From an uncultured bacterium (GTDB lineage: Bacteria; Patescibacteriota; Saccharimonadia; Saccharimonadales; Saccharimonadaceae), in the NCBI GenBank assembly GCA_903952435.1, contig CAJBFN010000002.1:81507-145506 (forward strand): DNA of 64,000 nt, in the 5' to 3' direction. Made by a program: the position numbers and the translations under genes. Shown piece after piece: positions 1 to 8,536 of this stretch. Position 1 is the first letter of the stretch; every line of letters starts with the position of its first letter. Under the pieces are notes generated by a model that ran no database searches, was not told the origin of the DNA, and was given only the letters and a program-made list of their open reading frames with translations.

Positions 1-77
1 ATAATCAAACCGCCGAAGGCAATGTAAACATTCCAAAAGCATTGCAGTCATATCTTGGCGGCAGAACCGTTTTATAA
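1..77 (+). CDS. serS: Seryl-tRNA synthetase, C-terminal end only (partial)
   Basis: The window opens inside a gene; the reading frame with codons starting at base 3 is open to a TAA at 75-77. The 24 visible residues contain NIPKALQSYLGG, which matches the end of SerRS (usual form xxIPxxLxPYxGG), the strand and helix that close the class II catalytic domain. SerRS charges tRNA-Ser in the cytoplasm. Too short for the ORF track. The promoter of hpf starts a few bases after the stop, so hpf is probably transcribed separately. The assignment rests on a short tail only. Confidence 0.72.
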   Translation, partial: NQTAEGNVNIPKALQSYLGGRTVL

Positions 78-82
78 ATATT

Positions 83-91
83 TGCTATAAT
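83..91 (+). promoter_or_regulatory. Extended -10 promoter element upstream of hpf
   Basis: TGCTATAAT is a perfect TG-extended -10 hexamer. It lies 34 bases before the hpf start, which also has a good Shine-Dalgarno (AGGAGG at 116-121). No clear -35 is needed for extended -10 promoters. The same TGCTATAAT word recurs upstream of other genes in the window. Confidence 0.6.
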
Positions 92-125
92 ATAACTAGC
101 CGACTAATTAATATAGGAGGATAGC

Positions 126-506
126 ATGATTAAAAATATCAACATTACCTGTATGTCATATGACATTGATGAGGCAACACGCCGGGAAGTTTTTAAAAAA
201 CTGGGCGGGTTGGATAAATATTTACCGCGCCATGCCGTAAAAAGCGCTAATATCGATGTAAGATTAATTGACGCGTCTAAAAAGCGCAACCACTCTGATG
301 AAAAATATGAGGCTGAAATAATTTTAAGGATTCCAGGCGAAATTATAAACGCCAAGGGTTTAAGTGGCACTATGTTACTGGCAATTGACGCTGCTGCTGC
401 TAAGGCTCAATCGCAAATTCGCGATTATAAACAAAAAAACGTGGCTCATATTGGTCGACGCGGAATTTTAAGTCGCTTTAAGCGCAGTTTTAAACGCGAA
501 TTATAA
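126..506 (+). CDS. hpf: Ribosome hibernation promoting factor, short form (HPF/RaiA family)
   Basis: A 126-residue protein with the beta-alpha-beta-beta-beta-alpha layout of the S30AE/HPF family: an N-terminal strand (KNINITCMSYDID), a helix ending in KYLPRH, the central EAEIILRIPG strand, and a long second helix (LLAIDAAAAKAQSQIRDYK). These proteins bind the 30S decoding centre and silence ribosomes in stationary phase. It lacks the C-terminal dimerisation domain of long HPF and instead ends in a basic tail (SRFKRSFKREL). A strong AGGAGG precedes the ATG. The hpf-secA neighbourhood is common in bacteria. The overlapping minus-strand ORF is a shadow. Confidence 0.85.
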   Translation: MIKNINITCMSYDIDEATRREVFKKLGGLDKYLPRHAVKSANIDVRLIDASKKRNHSDEKYEAEIILRIPGEIINAKGLSGTMLLAIDAAAAKAQSQIRDYKQKNVAHIGRRGILSRFKRSFKREL

Positions 507-595
507 GCTGTTGGTATCTTGCGCTATCAGTGTTTTGGCTTTATAATAGTCAACAGTATTTTTGAACTTTATGATAGGAGTTAAGGGTTTTTATT

Positions 596-3211
596 ATGGC
601 AAGCAAACATAAGGTTCTGACCAAGATATTTGGCGATCCACAATTGAAATTATTAAAGGGCCTCCAAAAAAAGGTTGCGGCGATTAACGCGTTGTCTGAT
701 AAATATAAAAAGATGACCAAGCCGGAGTTAAAAAAACAAACTGAAGTGTTAAAGAAAAGATTACAGAAAAAAAGCGTAACACTTGACACTATCTTGCCAG
801 ATGCATTTGCATTAGTTCGTGAATCAAGTGAACGAGTATTAAAGATGCGTCATTTTGATGTCCAGTTGATTGGCGGTATGGCCTTGCACGAAGGTAATGT
901 CGCCGAGATGAAGACTGGTGAAGGTAAGACTTTAGTAGCTACGCTACCAGTTTATTTAAACGCATTGACCGGTGAAGGTGTGCATGTTGTTACAGTCAAT
1001 GATTATCTGGCGCAACGTGACGCTTGTTGGATGGGTGAAGTTTATAATTTTTTGGGTTTGCAAGTTGGTGTAATCATCAATGAAGCGTCTTTTGTTTATG
1101 ATCCTAGTTTTGATAACGAAGATCATAAAGATGAACGATTAAGGCACTTAAAGCCTGCGACCAGGAAAGAAGCCTATGCGGCTGATGTCACTTATGGTAC
1201 AAATAATGAATTTGGGTTTGATTATTTGCGCGATAACATGGTTAATGAAGTTGATTTATTGCGCCAACGCAAACTAAATTTTGCGATTGTTGACGAGGTT
1301 GACAGTATCTTGATTGATGAAGCTAGGACGCCGCTAATTATTAGTGCTCCAGCAGCTGAAAACCCTGATAGTTATTATCAGTTTGCTAAAATTGCCGCAA
1401 AATTAACACCTGATGATTATATTATGGACGAAAAGCATCGCACAGTTTCATTAAGTGATGAAGGGACTGAAAAAATTCAAAAAATGCTGGGTGTCAAAAA
1501 TCTTTACAGCCCTGATCATGTTCGCTCGGTTTATCATATGGATCAAGCTTTGCGTGCTCAGACGTTATTCCGACGCGACAAAGATTATGTTGTTACTAAA
1601 AATGGCGAAGTTGTGATTGTTGATGAATTTACCGGCCGTTTGATGAATGGTCGGCGCTATAATGAAGGGCTGCACCAAGCAATCGAAGCTAAAGAGGCTG
1701 TTCCAGTTTTGCAAGAGAGTATGACGCTGGCGACGATTTCTTTCCAAAACTATTTCCGTTTGTATAAAAAGTTGTCTGGTATGACAGGTACGGCATTCAC
1801 CGAGGCTGAAGAATTTCAACAAATTTATAGTTTGGACGTTATTCAAATTCCGGCTAATCGTCCAATTTGTCGCGATGACAAACAAGATTTAATTTTTAAA
1901 ACCGAAACAGCCAAATTAAAGGCAATTGTTAAGTCAATTTCCGAATATCAAAAGCAAGGTCGCCCAGTTTTAGTTGGTTCGGCTTCAATTGCTAAAAATG
2001 AGCTGATTGCTTCGTGGTTAGATAAGGAAAAAGTGCCTTACGAAATTTTGAATGCTAAAAATAATGAACGTGAGGCGGCAATTATTGAAAAAGCAGGCCA
2101 AAAAGGTTCAATTACATTGGCTACAAATATGGCTGGTCGCGGTACTGACATTAAACTTGGTGAAGGCGTAGTTGAACTGGGTGGATTGGTCGTTATTGGT
2201 TCAGAGCGACACGAATCACGCCGAATTGATAATCAATTGCGTGGTCGTGGTGGTCGTCAAGGCGATCCAGGTGAAACTCAATTTTACGTCTCGACCGAAG
2301 ATGATTTGATGCGAATTTTCCAGGGCGATAGGATTGCAAGTTTGATGGATCGGTTGGGAATTGATGAAGACATACCAATCCAAAATAAGGCAGTTTCAAA
2401 AACTCTGGAATCAGCTCAAAAACGAGTTGAAGGCTTCAACTTTGATACTCGCAAAAATGTCGTTCAATATGACAATGTTATTAATCGCCATCGTCGAGTT
2501 GTCTATACGATGCGTCGCAAGATTTTAGAGGGTAGTGATATCAAGCCAGAAGTTGAATTATTAATTCAATCAAAGCTTCGCGAGTTAACGGCGCTTCCTT
2601 CCAAAAATAACAAACATTTTGATGAGCAATTTAATCAAGTGTTCCCGATTGACGCTGGTAAATTAGAAGTTATCGGAAAAGAAAAGAATGATAAAAAACG
2701 ATTTGAATTGGCGTTAAAAGCAGCTGATCGGCTTTATGGCGAAAAAGAGAAAGAGCTTGGTGAGGAAATTATTCGCAAAGTTGAACGCGAAGTTTATTTG
2801 CAAGTTTTAGATACGCTTTGGATGCAACATCTTGAAAATATGCAACATTTGCGCGAGGGTATTCATTGGCGCAGTGTTGGTCAGCGCGATCCATTAGTTG
2901 AATATCGAAGCGAATCGCAAAAATTATTTGATAGTTTACAAGCAACCTTGCGCGACGAAGTTATACGCGCAGTGATGAGCGTTCATCGAAACGATGTTAT
3001 CGCCAAAGAAGATGAAGAATATGAAACCGAATTGACTAAATTAGCTGAAAACGCTGTAGAGAAAGGTGTTAATGAGGTAACTGGTGGCACAGCAAATCGA
3101 GATAAGGACTTTAAGGTTAAGAAAGAGCATGCAGATGTTAATAAAAAGAAGAATGACGCTCGCAAAAAGAAAAAACTTGAAAGAAAAAACCGTAAAAATA
3201 GGCGCAAATAA
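596..3211 (+). CDS. secA: Protein translocase subunit SecA (preprotein export ATPase)
   Basis: The ATP-driven motor that pushes unfolded preproteins through SecYEG at the inner face of the membrane. All core motifs are visible: Walker A MKTGEGKT near residues 104-112, VNDYLAQRD, the DEVDSILIDEARTPLIIS block near 232-250, the second RecA-like domain with GRGTDIKLG near 516 and RGRGGRQGDPG near 550, and the helical scaffold motif HWRSVGQRDPL near 757. The length of 871 residues is typical. The C-terminal SEC-C zinc-binding tail is absent; instead the last ~40 residues are almost pure Lys/Arg/Asn, which could substitute for lipid or ribosome contact (inference). A GGAG-type site precedes the ATG. 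The stop overlaps the next start by 1 nt (TAATG). Confidence 0.96.
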   Translation: MASKHKVLTKIFGDPQLKLLKGLQKKVAAINALSDKYKKMTKPELKKQTEVLKKRLQKKSVTLDTILPDAFALVRESSERVLKMRHFDVQLIGGMALHEGNVAEMKTGEGKTLVATLPVYLNALTGEGVHVVTVNDYLAQRDACWMGEVYNFLGLQVGVIINEASFVYDPSFDNEDHKDERLRHLKPATRKEAYAADVTYGTNNEFGFDYLRDNMVNEVDLLRQRKLNFAIVDEVDSILIDEARTPLIISAPAAENPDSYYQFAKIAAKLTPDDYIMDEKHRTVSLSDEGTEKIQKMLGVKNLYSPDHVRSVYHMDQALRAQTLFRRDKDYVVTKNGEVVIVDEFTGRLMNGRRYNEGLHQAIEAKEAVPVLQESMTLATISFQNYFRLYKKLSGMTGTAFTEAEEFQQIYSLDVIQIPANRPICRDDKQDLIFKTETAKLKAIVKSISEYQKQGRPVLVGSASIAKNELIASWLDKEKVPYEILNAKNNEREAAIIEKAGQKGSITLATNMAGRGTDIKLGEGVVELGGLVVIGSERHESRRIDNQLRGRGGRQGDPGETQFYVSTEDDLMRIFQGDRIASLMDRLGIDEDIPIQNKAVSKTLESAQKRVEGFNFDTRKNVVQYDNVINRHRRVVYTMRRKILEGSDIKPEVELLIQSKLRELTALPSKNNKHFDEQFNQVFPIDAGKLEVIGKEKNDKKRFELALKAADRLYGEKEKELGEEIIRKVEREVYLQVLDTLWMQHLENMQHLREGIHWRSVGQRDPLVEYRSESQKLFDSLQATLRDEVIRAVMSVHRNDVIAKEDEEYETELTKLAENAVEKGVNEVTGGTANRDKDFKVKKEHADVNKKKNDARKKKKLERKNRKNRRK

Positions 3212-4497
3212 TGAAACATGCTGTATCAGAAATTAAACTAAAAAATGGTGCCCGCGGACTACTAATCGATGTGCCTGGCGCAACTACCGTCAGCATGCAA
3301 TTCCAATTTAGGGCCGGTAATCGATATGCCAAGTCTAAAGATATTGAACAGGTTGCTCATATTATGGAGCATATGGCTTTTGGCGCTAATGCTAGGTTTA
3401 AAGACGAGCAAGATTTTGAGTTTGAGTTTACTAAAAACGGTGCTTATCGAAATGCCTATACTAGTGATTTATCAATGTTCTATGAAGCCGATTGTGCTGA
3501 TTTTGAATGGGATAGGATTTTAGATTTACAACAGTTGGCAATTTGCCAGCCAAGATTTAATGAGGAAGAATTAGCGGCCGAAAAAGGCAATGTTAGGTCC
3601 GAATTAACAAATTATTTAAACGATCATCACCGAATATTATGGCCCAAGATTCAGCAATTAATAGGTGAGGATGTTTTAACTTATCGACAATCTTTATCTA
3701 CTATTAGTGATATAACCGTAGCTGATATTCGTGAACATCACAAGAGGACTCACACAACTGACAATATGAGGTTTGTGATTGCCGGTAAATTAAAGGGTCG
3801 TAAATCTCAAATTCGAAGAATCATGGAAAGTTTTCAATTGCCAAGGGGCGAGAGGTTTGAAGTTCCATATGATACATTAACCAAGTCTAATCCTAGTATT
3901 GTTCGTCGTAAAGATGCTACTAACCTGACATTTGGCTTGTTTTTGGCTATCCCAGAAGTTTTGCCGGATGAAGAAATAGATGCCATGCATTATTTGAACC
4001 ATATCTTGACTGGGACTATGCATTCGCGTATTTTCGGTGCTGCGCGCAAAAAAGGCTTGGCCTACAATGTGAGCGCTTATGCTGCTACTGGTTTTTATGA
4101 CAGTGGTTGGGATATATCTGGGCAGGTTAATCACGAAGCCGCTAATGAGTTATTTGATATTATTGCTCGTGAAATCAATCATGTCCTAAAGGGTAAAATT
4201 AGCGAAAAAGAGGTTGAGGCCGCGAAATCATTCGCGTTAGGACGCTATCAGATGGGCGCTCAAACTGTCTCGCAGATCAGTGGATTTTATACTGGTAGAT
4301 ATTTTGCCGATGGTTTTATAAAAAACTATGAAAAAGTGCCAGATATGATAAAAAATGTAACGACTGAACGAATGGTCGAGACGGCACGGAAGTTTATCAA
4401 AAGCGATACCTGGGTATTAGCTGCGGTTAGTAGTGGCGAACGACAAGAGATTGTAGATTTAAGTGATAAAATAGCAAAATTATTTAATCAAGAGTAA
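3211..4497 (+). CDS. M16 family zinc metallopeptidase (processing-peptidase-like)
   Basis: A 428-residue insulinase/mitochondrial-processing-peptidase family protein. The inverted zinc motif HxxEH is intact as HIMEH (residues 50-54), with the distal zinc-ligand glutamate expected in EKGNVRSEL near residue 131, so the enzyme is predicted active. The second half holds the M16_C substrate-clamping domain (TFGLFLAIPEV, RKKGLAYNVSAYAATGFYDSGW), ending near residue 400. One M16 pair of this size usually works as a homodimer. No signal peptide is visible, so a cytoplasmic location is inferred. It overlaps secA by one base and is probably co-transcribed with it; a link to clearing signal peptides is possible but unproven. 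Confidence 0.88.
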   Translation: MKHAVSEIKLKNGARGLLIDVPGATTVSMQFQFRAGNRYAKSKDIEQVAHIMEHMAFGANARFKDEQDFEFEFTKNGAYRNAYTSDLSMFYEADCADFEWDRILDLQQLAICQPRFNEEELAAEKGNVRSELTNYLNDHHRILWPKIQQLIGEDVLTYRQSLSTISDITVADIREHHKRTHTTDNMRFVIAGKLKGRKSQIRRIMESFQLPRGERFEVPYDTLTKSNPSIVRRKDATNLTFGLFLAIPEVLPDEEIDAMHYLNHILTGTMHSRIFGAARKKGLAYNVSAYAATGFYDSGWDISGQVNHEAANELFDIIAREINHVLKGKISEKEVEAAKSFALGRYQMGAQTVSQISGFYTGRYFADGFIKNYEKVPDMIKNVTTERMVETARKFIKSDTWVLAAVSSGERQEIVDLSDKIAKLFNQE

Positions 4498-4507
4498 GCG
4501 AGGTTAT

Positions 4508-5788
4508 ATGAAAATTGCAATCGCGGGTTATGGTCTAGAAGGTGAATCAAACTATAATTATTGGTCAATTGACGAAAGCAATGATGTAACGATAGTCGAC
4601 CAAAAAAAACCAGAAAGAGATCTGCCTGGCGACGCCAAAACTCTTATTGGTGAAAATGTTATGGAGAATTTGGCTGATTTTGATATTGTTGTGCGCACGG
4701 CAGGACTGGCGCCATATAAAATTAAAACTAATGGCAAAATTTGGTCGGCAACTAATGAATTTTTTGATAAGTGTCCAGCGCCGATAATTGGCGTGACTGG
4801 CAGTAAAGGTAAGGGCACAACAGCCAGCTTAATTGCAAGCATATTGGAGCGATCTGGACGAAATGTTTGGTTGCTGGGAAATATTGGCAAACCACCACTT
4901 GATGTTTTGGGTGATATTCAACAAAGTGACATTGTTGTTTATGAACTGTCTAGTTTTCAACTGTGGGATCTTGAAAAATCACCTCATATTGCGGTAGTTT
5001 TGTTTATCGAGCAAGAGCATCAAAATGTCCATACTAGTATGGAAGATTATGTTATGGCTAAAGCTAATGTGACTAAATATCAAAACGAAGGTGATATTTT
5101 AATTTATAATCAGTCAAATCAGTATGCTAAGTTTATCGCCGATGGTTCAAGGGCTCAACTAATAGGCTATACTGATCTATCTACTGCTCATGTTTCGGAT
5201 GGTAATTTTTACTATGGAGAACAAGTAATTTGTTCAGTTGATGTCTTAAAACTTATTGGGAAACATAATCAAGACAACGCCTGTGCAGCGATTGATGCTG
5301 CTTGGCATTTTACTCAAGATACCGGTGTTATATCTAGTGGTTTGTCGGCTTTCTCCGGTTTACCGCATCGACTAAGCTTTGTTAAAGATGTTGATGGCGT
5401 TAAATATTACGATGATAGTATTGCAACAACACCTAATGCGGCGATTGCGGCACTAAAATCATTCAAGGACCCAAAAGTTATTATTTTGGGAGGCTCATCT
5501 AAGGGCGGTGATTTTAGCGAGATGGCTGTTGAATTAAAAAACCAAGATGTAACGGCTATATTGATTGGCAGTGAGGCTGAAAATATTGCTAATTCTTGCA
5601 AGGCAGCCGGCTTTGATGGTTTTGAAATTATGGAAAATTCAACTATGAAACAAATTGTCGATAAAGCTAAAAGTATGTCAAAGTCGGGTGGCGTTGTTTT
5701 GCTTAGTCCAGCTTGTGCATCATTCGGAATGTTTAAAGATTATGCAGATCGAGGTGATCAGTTTCAAGCAGCTGTTATGGCGCTTTAA
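4508..5788 (+). CDS. murD: UDP-N-acetylmuramoyl-L-alanine--D-glutamate ligase
   Basis: Cytoplasmic Mur ligase that adds D-Glu to UDP-MurNAc-L-Ala in peptidoglycan synthesis. Seen: an N-terminal Rossmann-like UDP-binding domain (KIAIAGYGLEGESN), the ATP loop GVTGSKGKGTTAS near residue 98, the ELSSFQLW motif, the substrate hinge YYDDSIATTPNA, and the C-terminal GGSSKGGDF and SPACASFGMFKDYADRGDQF blocks that separate MurD from MurC/E/F. The usual NxxxDHxDxH segment is altered here to FIEQEHQNVH, a conservative change for the Mg-binding region. The gene lies far from the dcw cluster at 25-33 kb, where murD is often found. 426 residues is near the usual length. Confidence 0.93.
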   Translation: MKIAIAGYGLEGESNYNYWSIDESNDVTIVDQKKPERDLPGDAKTLIGENVMENLADFDIVVRTAGLAPYKIKTNGKIWSATNEFFDKCPAPIIGVTGSKGKGTTASLIASILERSGRNVWLLGNIGKPPLDVLGDIQQSDIVVYELSSFQLWDLEKSPHIAVVLFIEQEHQNVHTSMEDYVMAKANVTKYQNEGDILIYNQSNQYAKFIADGSRAQLIGYTDLSTAHVSDGNFYYGEQVICSVDVLKLIGKHNQDNACAAIDAAWHFTQDTGVISSGLSAFSGLPHRLSFVKDVDGVKYYDDSIATTPNAAIAALKSFKDPKVIILGGSSKGGDFSEMAVELKNQDVTAILIGSEAENIANSCKAAGFDGFEIMENSTMKQIVDKAKSMSKSGGVVLLSPACASFGMFKDYADRGDQFQAAVMAL

Positions 5789-5797
5789 TTTAATATT

Positions 5798-6874
5798 ATG
5801 CAAACGTTATTAAAACAAATAAAAAAATTACTGGCGCAAATTGATGCGGCATATTTGCGACTTGGGATTAATGAAAAGCAAGTAATTGTAGGTGATTTAA
5901 CTGGGCAATTAGCTAGCTCTGAAATTTGGAATAATCCAAACGAGGCGCAGATTAAGAGTAAGCAATTATCGGCATTGTCGAATATGATCGATCCCTGGGT
6001 GACTTTACACGCTCAAGCGGCAGATATAACTGAATTGATTGAGATGGGTGACGATAGCTTAGAAAATGAATTTAAGGTCCAGGTTGATGCCTTAGAAAGT
6101 GATTTTGCAAAACTTAAAAAAGATTTGATGTTTAACGGCGAGTTTGATGATCACAATGCGATTATCAGATTAAGCGCTGGTGTTGGCGGGACGGATGCTC
6201 AGGATTGGACAGAAATGTTAGAGCGGATGTATTTACGCTGGGCAGAAAAGTCTGGCATGAAAACGACTATTGTCGAGCGATCGGTTGGCGAGGAAGCTGG
6301 CATAAAATCATCAGTTATTGAAATTGATGGGGCTTTTGCCTATGGGAAATTGCGCAGTGAAAATGGTGTTCATCGTTTGGTCCGTCTTAGTCCATTTAAT
6401 AGTGATAATTTGCGTCAAACTAGTTTTGCATTAGTCGAAATCTTGCCACAAATTGAAACACCCGAAGAAGTCGCGATTGACGAAAAAGATTTAAAAATTG
6501 ATGTTTATAGAGCTGGAGGAAAAGGCGGCCAGTCGGTGAATACAACTGATAGCGCAGTGCGAGTAACTCATATTCCAACTGGTATTGTTGTGGCGATTCA
6601 AAATGAACGGTCTCAGTTGCAAAATCGTGAAACAGCTATGAAGATTTTACGATCAAAATTAATCCAGCTGCAGCTTGAACAGCATGCTTCGAGTATATCC
6701 GATTTGCATGCTGGCGAATCAGCCAATTGGGGATCGCAAATCCGAAATTATGTTTTGCATCCATACACTATGGTTAAAGATACACGAACAAAATATGAGG
6801 ATCGAGATACGCAAGGTGTATTAAGTGGAAAAATTGACGGCTTTATTGAAGCTTATTTAGACCAACAAAATTAA
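5798..6874 (+). CDS. prfB: Peptide chain release factor 2
   Basis: Recognises UAA and UGA stop codons and triggers peptide release. The stop-codon anticodon tripeptide SPF (in RLSPFNSDN, near residue 197) identifies RF2 rather than RF1, and the catalytic GGQ lies in AGGKGGQSVNTTDSAVR near residue 244. 358 residues is full length and the N-terminal helical domain is complete in a single frame, so the programmed frameshift that controls prfB in many bacteria is absent. An RF2 together with TGA stops in this window argues that UGA is a normal stop here. No clear Shine-Dalgarno precedes the start. Confidence 0.95.
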   Translation: MQTLLKQIKKLLAQIDAAYLRLGINEKQVIVGDLTGQLASSEIWNNPNEAQIKSKQLSALSNMIDPWVTLHAQAADITELIEMGDDSLENEFKVQVDALESDFAKLKKDLMFNGEFDDHNAIIRLSAGVGGTDAQDWTEMLERMYLRWAEKSGMKTTIVERSVGEEAGIKSSVIEIDGAFAYGKLRSENGVHRLVRLSPFNSDNLRQTSFALVEILPQIETPEEVAIDEKDLKIDVYRAGGKGGQSVNTTDSAVRVTHIPTGIVVAIQNERSQLQNRETAMKILRSKLIQLQLEQHASSISDLHAGESANWGSQIRNYVLHPYTMVKDTRTKYEDRDTQGVLSGKIDGFIEAYLDQQN

Positions 6875-6880
6875 AGCTTA

Positions 6881-6889
6881 TGTTATAAT
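6881..6889 (+). promoter_or_regulatory. Extended -10 element of the ftsE operon, leaderless spacing
   Basis: TGTTATAAT ends 10 bases before the ftsE ATG at 6900. With the usual 6-8 nt between -10 and transcription start, the mRNA would begin at or within a few bases of the start codon, and no Shine-Dalgarno is visible. This suggests the ftsE-ftsX-hydrolase group has its own promoter. Confidence 0.55.
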
Positions 6890-6899
6890 TATTTAAGAT

Positions 6900-7583
6900 A
6901 TGATTTTGTTAGATAGGGTTACAAAAACTTATGGAAAAGGTACTGAAGCGGCGCTTGATCGTGTCAGTTTATTTATCGAACCGCGTGAATTTGTGATTTT
7001 AGTTGGCACTAGCGGTGCTGGTAAATCAACTTTATTTAAACTTTTAACTCGTGAAGAAAAACCAACTAGTGGCAAAATTGTGGTCGGTGGAATTGATTAT
7101 GATACCTTGAAAGATAAAAATATTCCAATGCTTAGGCGTAAAATTGGTGTCGTTTTTCAGGATTTTAAATTATTGCCGCAACGTACCGTTTTTGAAAATG
7201 TTGCGTTTGCGTTAGAGATTGCTGGTATGACTAGGCATGAAATTAAAAGCACCGTACCGAAAGTTATCGAGTTGGTCGGATTAACAGGTAAGGAAAAAAG
7301 TTTCCCTCATCAATTATCTGGTGGCGAAAGGCAGCGCGTGGCGATTGCTAGAGCGGTTGTGCGTCAGCCAAAAATATTGATTGCTGATGAGCCAACTGGA
7401 AATTTGGATCCGAAAAATAGTTGGGATATTATGCGTTTGTTGGAAAAAATTAATAAATATGGCACAACAATTTTGTTGACGACTCATAATGCCGAGATAG
7501 TCAATAAATTAAAGCGACGCGTTATTACACTTGATCATGGCAAAATATCTGGTGATCAAGCACAAGGGAGTTATAAACAATGA
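6900..7583 (+). CDS. ftsE: Cell division ATP-binding protein FtsE
   Basis: ABC-type ATPase that with FtsX controls peptidoglycan hydrolases at the division site. Seen: Walker A GTSGAGKST (residues 35-43), Q-loop VFQDFKLLPQRTV, signature LSGGERQRVA near 139, Walker B ILIADEPTGNLD near 159, and the switch histidine in LTTHNAE. The QDFKLLP Q-loop region and the 227-residue length are characteristic of FtsE. It overlaps ftsX by 4 bases (ATGA) and starts the run ftsE-ftsX-CHAP hydrolase-S41 protease. Confidence 0.95.
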   Translation: MILLDRVTKTYGKGTEAALDRVSLFIEPREFVILVGTSGAGKSTLFKLLTREEKPTSGKIVVGGIDYDTLKDKNIPMLRRKIGVVFQDFKLLPQRTVFENVAFALEIAGMTRHEIKSTVPKVIELVGLTGKEKSFPHQLSGGERQRVAIARAVVRQPKILIADEPTGNLDPKNSWDIMRLLEKINKYGTTILLTTHNAEIVNKLKRRVITLDHGKISGDQAQGSYKQ

Positions 7584-8536
7584 AAAAAGATATCCCAAAA
7601 CGCAATAATCGAAAACTTTTGACATTCCTTAGAATGTTTAAATATGGTTTTGATAGTTTTCTACGTAATTCTTGGTTATCGGTTGCAGCTACTGCTGTTA
7701 TGACAATTACGCTACTTATTATATTTACTACTTTTGTAGCTCAGAATGTCTTGAATGATACAGTTGCGGCTTTAAGAAATAAAGTTGATATGTCGATTTA
7801 TTTAAAGACCGATACGACCGATCAAGATGCAACTAATATAACTACTGAATTAAAAAAGTTATCATCGGTAAAATCTGTTAGCTATATAAGTGCTGAATCG
7901 GCTCGTAACCAAATTATTGAGGCAAATAAAGCGGATAATAATGTTTTGGATGCCATAAAAGAGGCGACTAATAAAAATCCTGCAACCTTAAGAATTGTGG
8001 TTAATGATATAAATAATACCGCGCAGTTGCAAAATTTTGTTGACGATAACGCGGTGTTAAAAGATCATTTGAACCCTGATTATAAGCCTTCATTCGCAGG
8101 TGAAAGACGCAATACAATTCAATCAATCGCTAGGGCGGTGGATTTTGCGCAAAAAGCTGGTATCGCGGCTGGGACAGTTTTCATGATAATATCAGCGCTA
8201 ATAATATTTAATACTATACGCATGGCGATATTTAATCGTCGCGAAGAAATTCAGATGATGAAATTAATTGGTGCAAACCAAGCGTTTATTAGAGGTCCGT
8301 TCTTGGTTGAGGCAAGTATTTATGGTGTAATAGCTGCAATAATTGCAGCTGGCGCTGGAACTTGGGCGCTATTTAGCTCGGCTAGTTTATTGACAAGTTA
8401 TCAGATTGCGGTTCAGCCGACGATCGACCTTATAATCAAGGGCGCACCCTTATTTGTTTTTGGGATGATTGTTATAGGTTCGCTGATTGGCATTATTTCT
8501 TCGCTATTTGCAACTTATAGGCATCTGAAGATATGA
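7580..8536 (+). CDS. ftsX: Cell division protein FtsX
   Basis: Membrane partner of FtsE. A 318-residue protein with the FtsX layout: a cytoplasmic N-terminus, a first membrane helix (VAATAVMTITLLIIFTTFV, about 35-53), an outer loop of ~130 residues that in FtsX binds the hydrolase, then three C-terminal membrane helices (about 190-213, 240-265, 285-310). The conserved FtsX segment RREEIQMMKLIGA precedes the last pair of helices. Start overlaps ftsE (ATGA) and the TGA stop overlaps the next ATG, so translational coupling across the three genes is likely. Confidence 0.93.
   Translation: MKKDIPKRNNRKLLTFLRMFKYGFDSFLRNSWLSVAATAVMTITLLIIFTTFVAQNVLNDTVAALRNKVDMSIYLKTDTTDQDATNITTELKKLSSVKSVSYISAESARNQIIEANKADNNVLDAIKEATNKNPATLRIVVNDINNTAQLQNFVDDNAVLKDHLNPDYKPSFAGERRNTIQSIARAVDFAQKAGIAAGTVFMIISALIIFNTIRMAIFNRREEIQMMKLIGANQAFIRGPFLVEASIYGVIAAIIAAGAGTWALFSSASLLTSYQIAVQPTIDLIIKGAPLFVFGMIVIGSLIGIISSLFATYRHLKI

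Noticed and set aside
5798-6874. Possible programmed frameshift in prfB
   Set aside because: The N-terminal domain and the rest are in one frame without an in-frame TGA.
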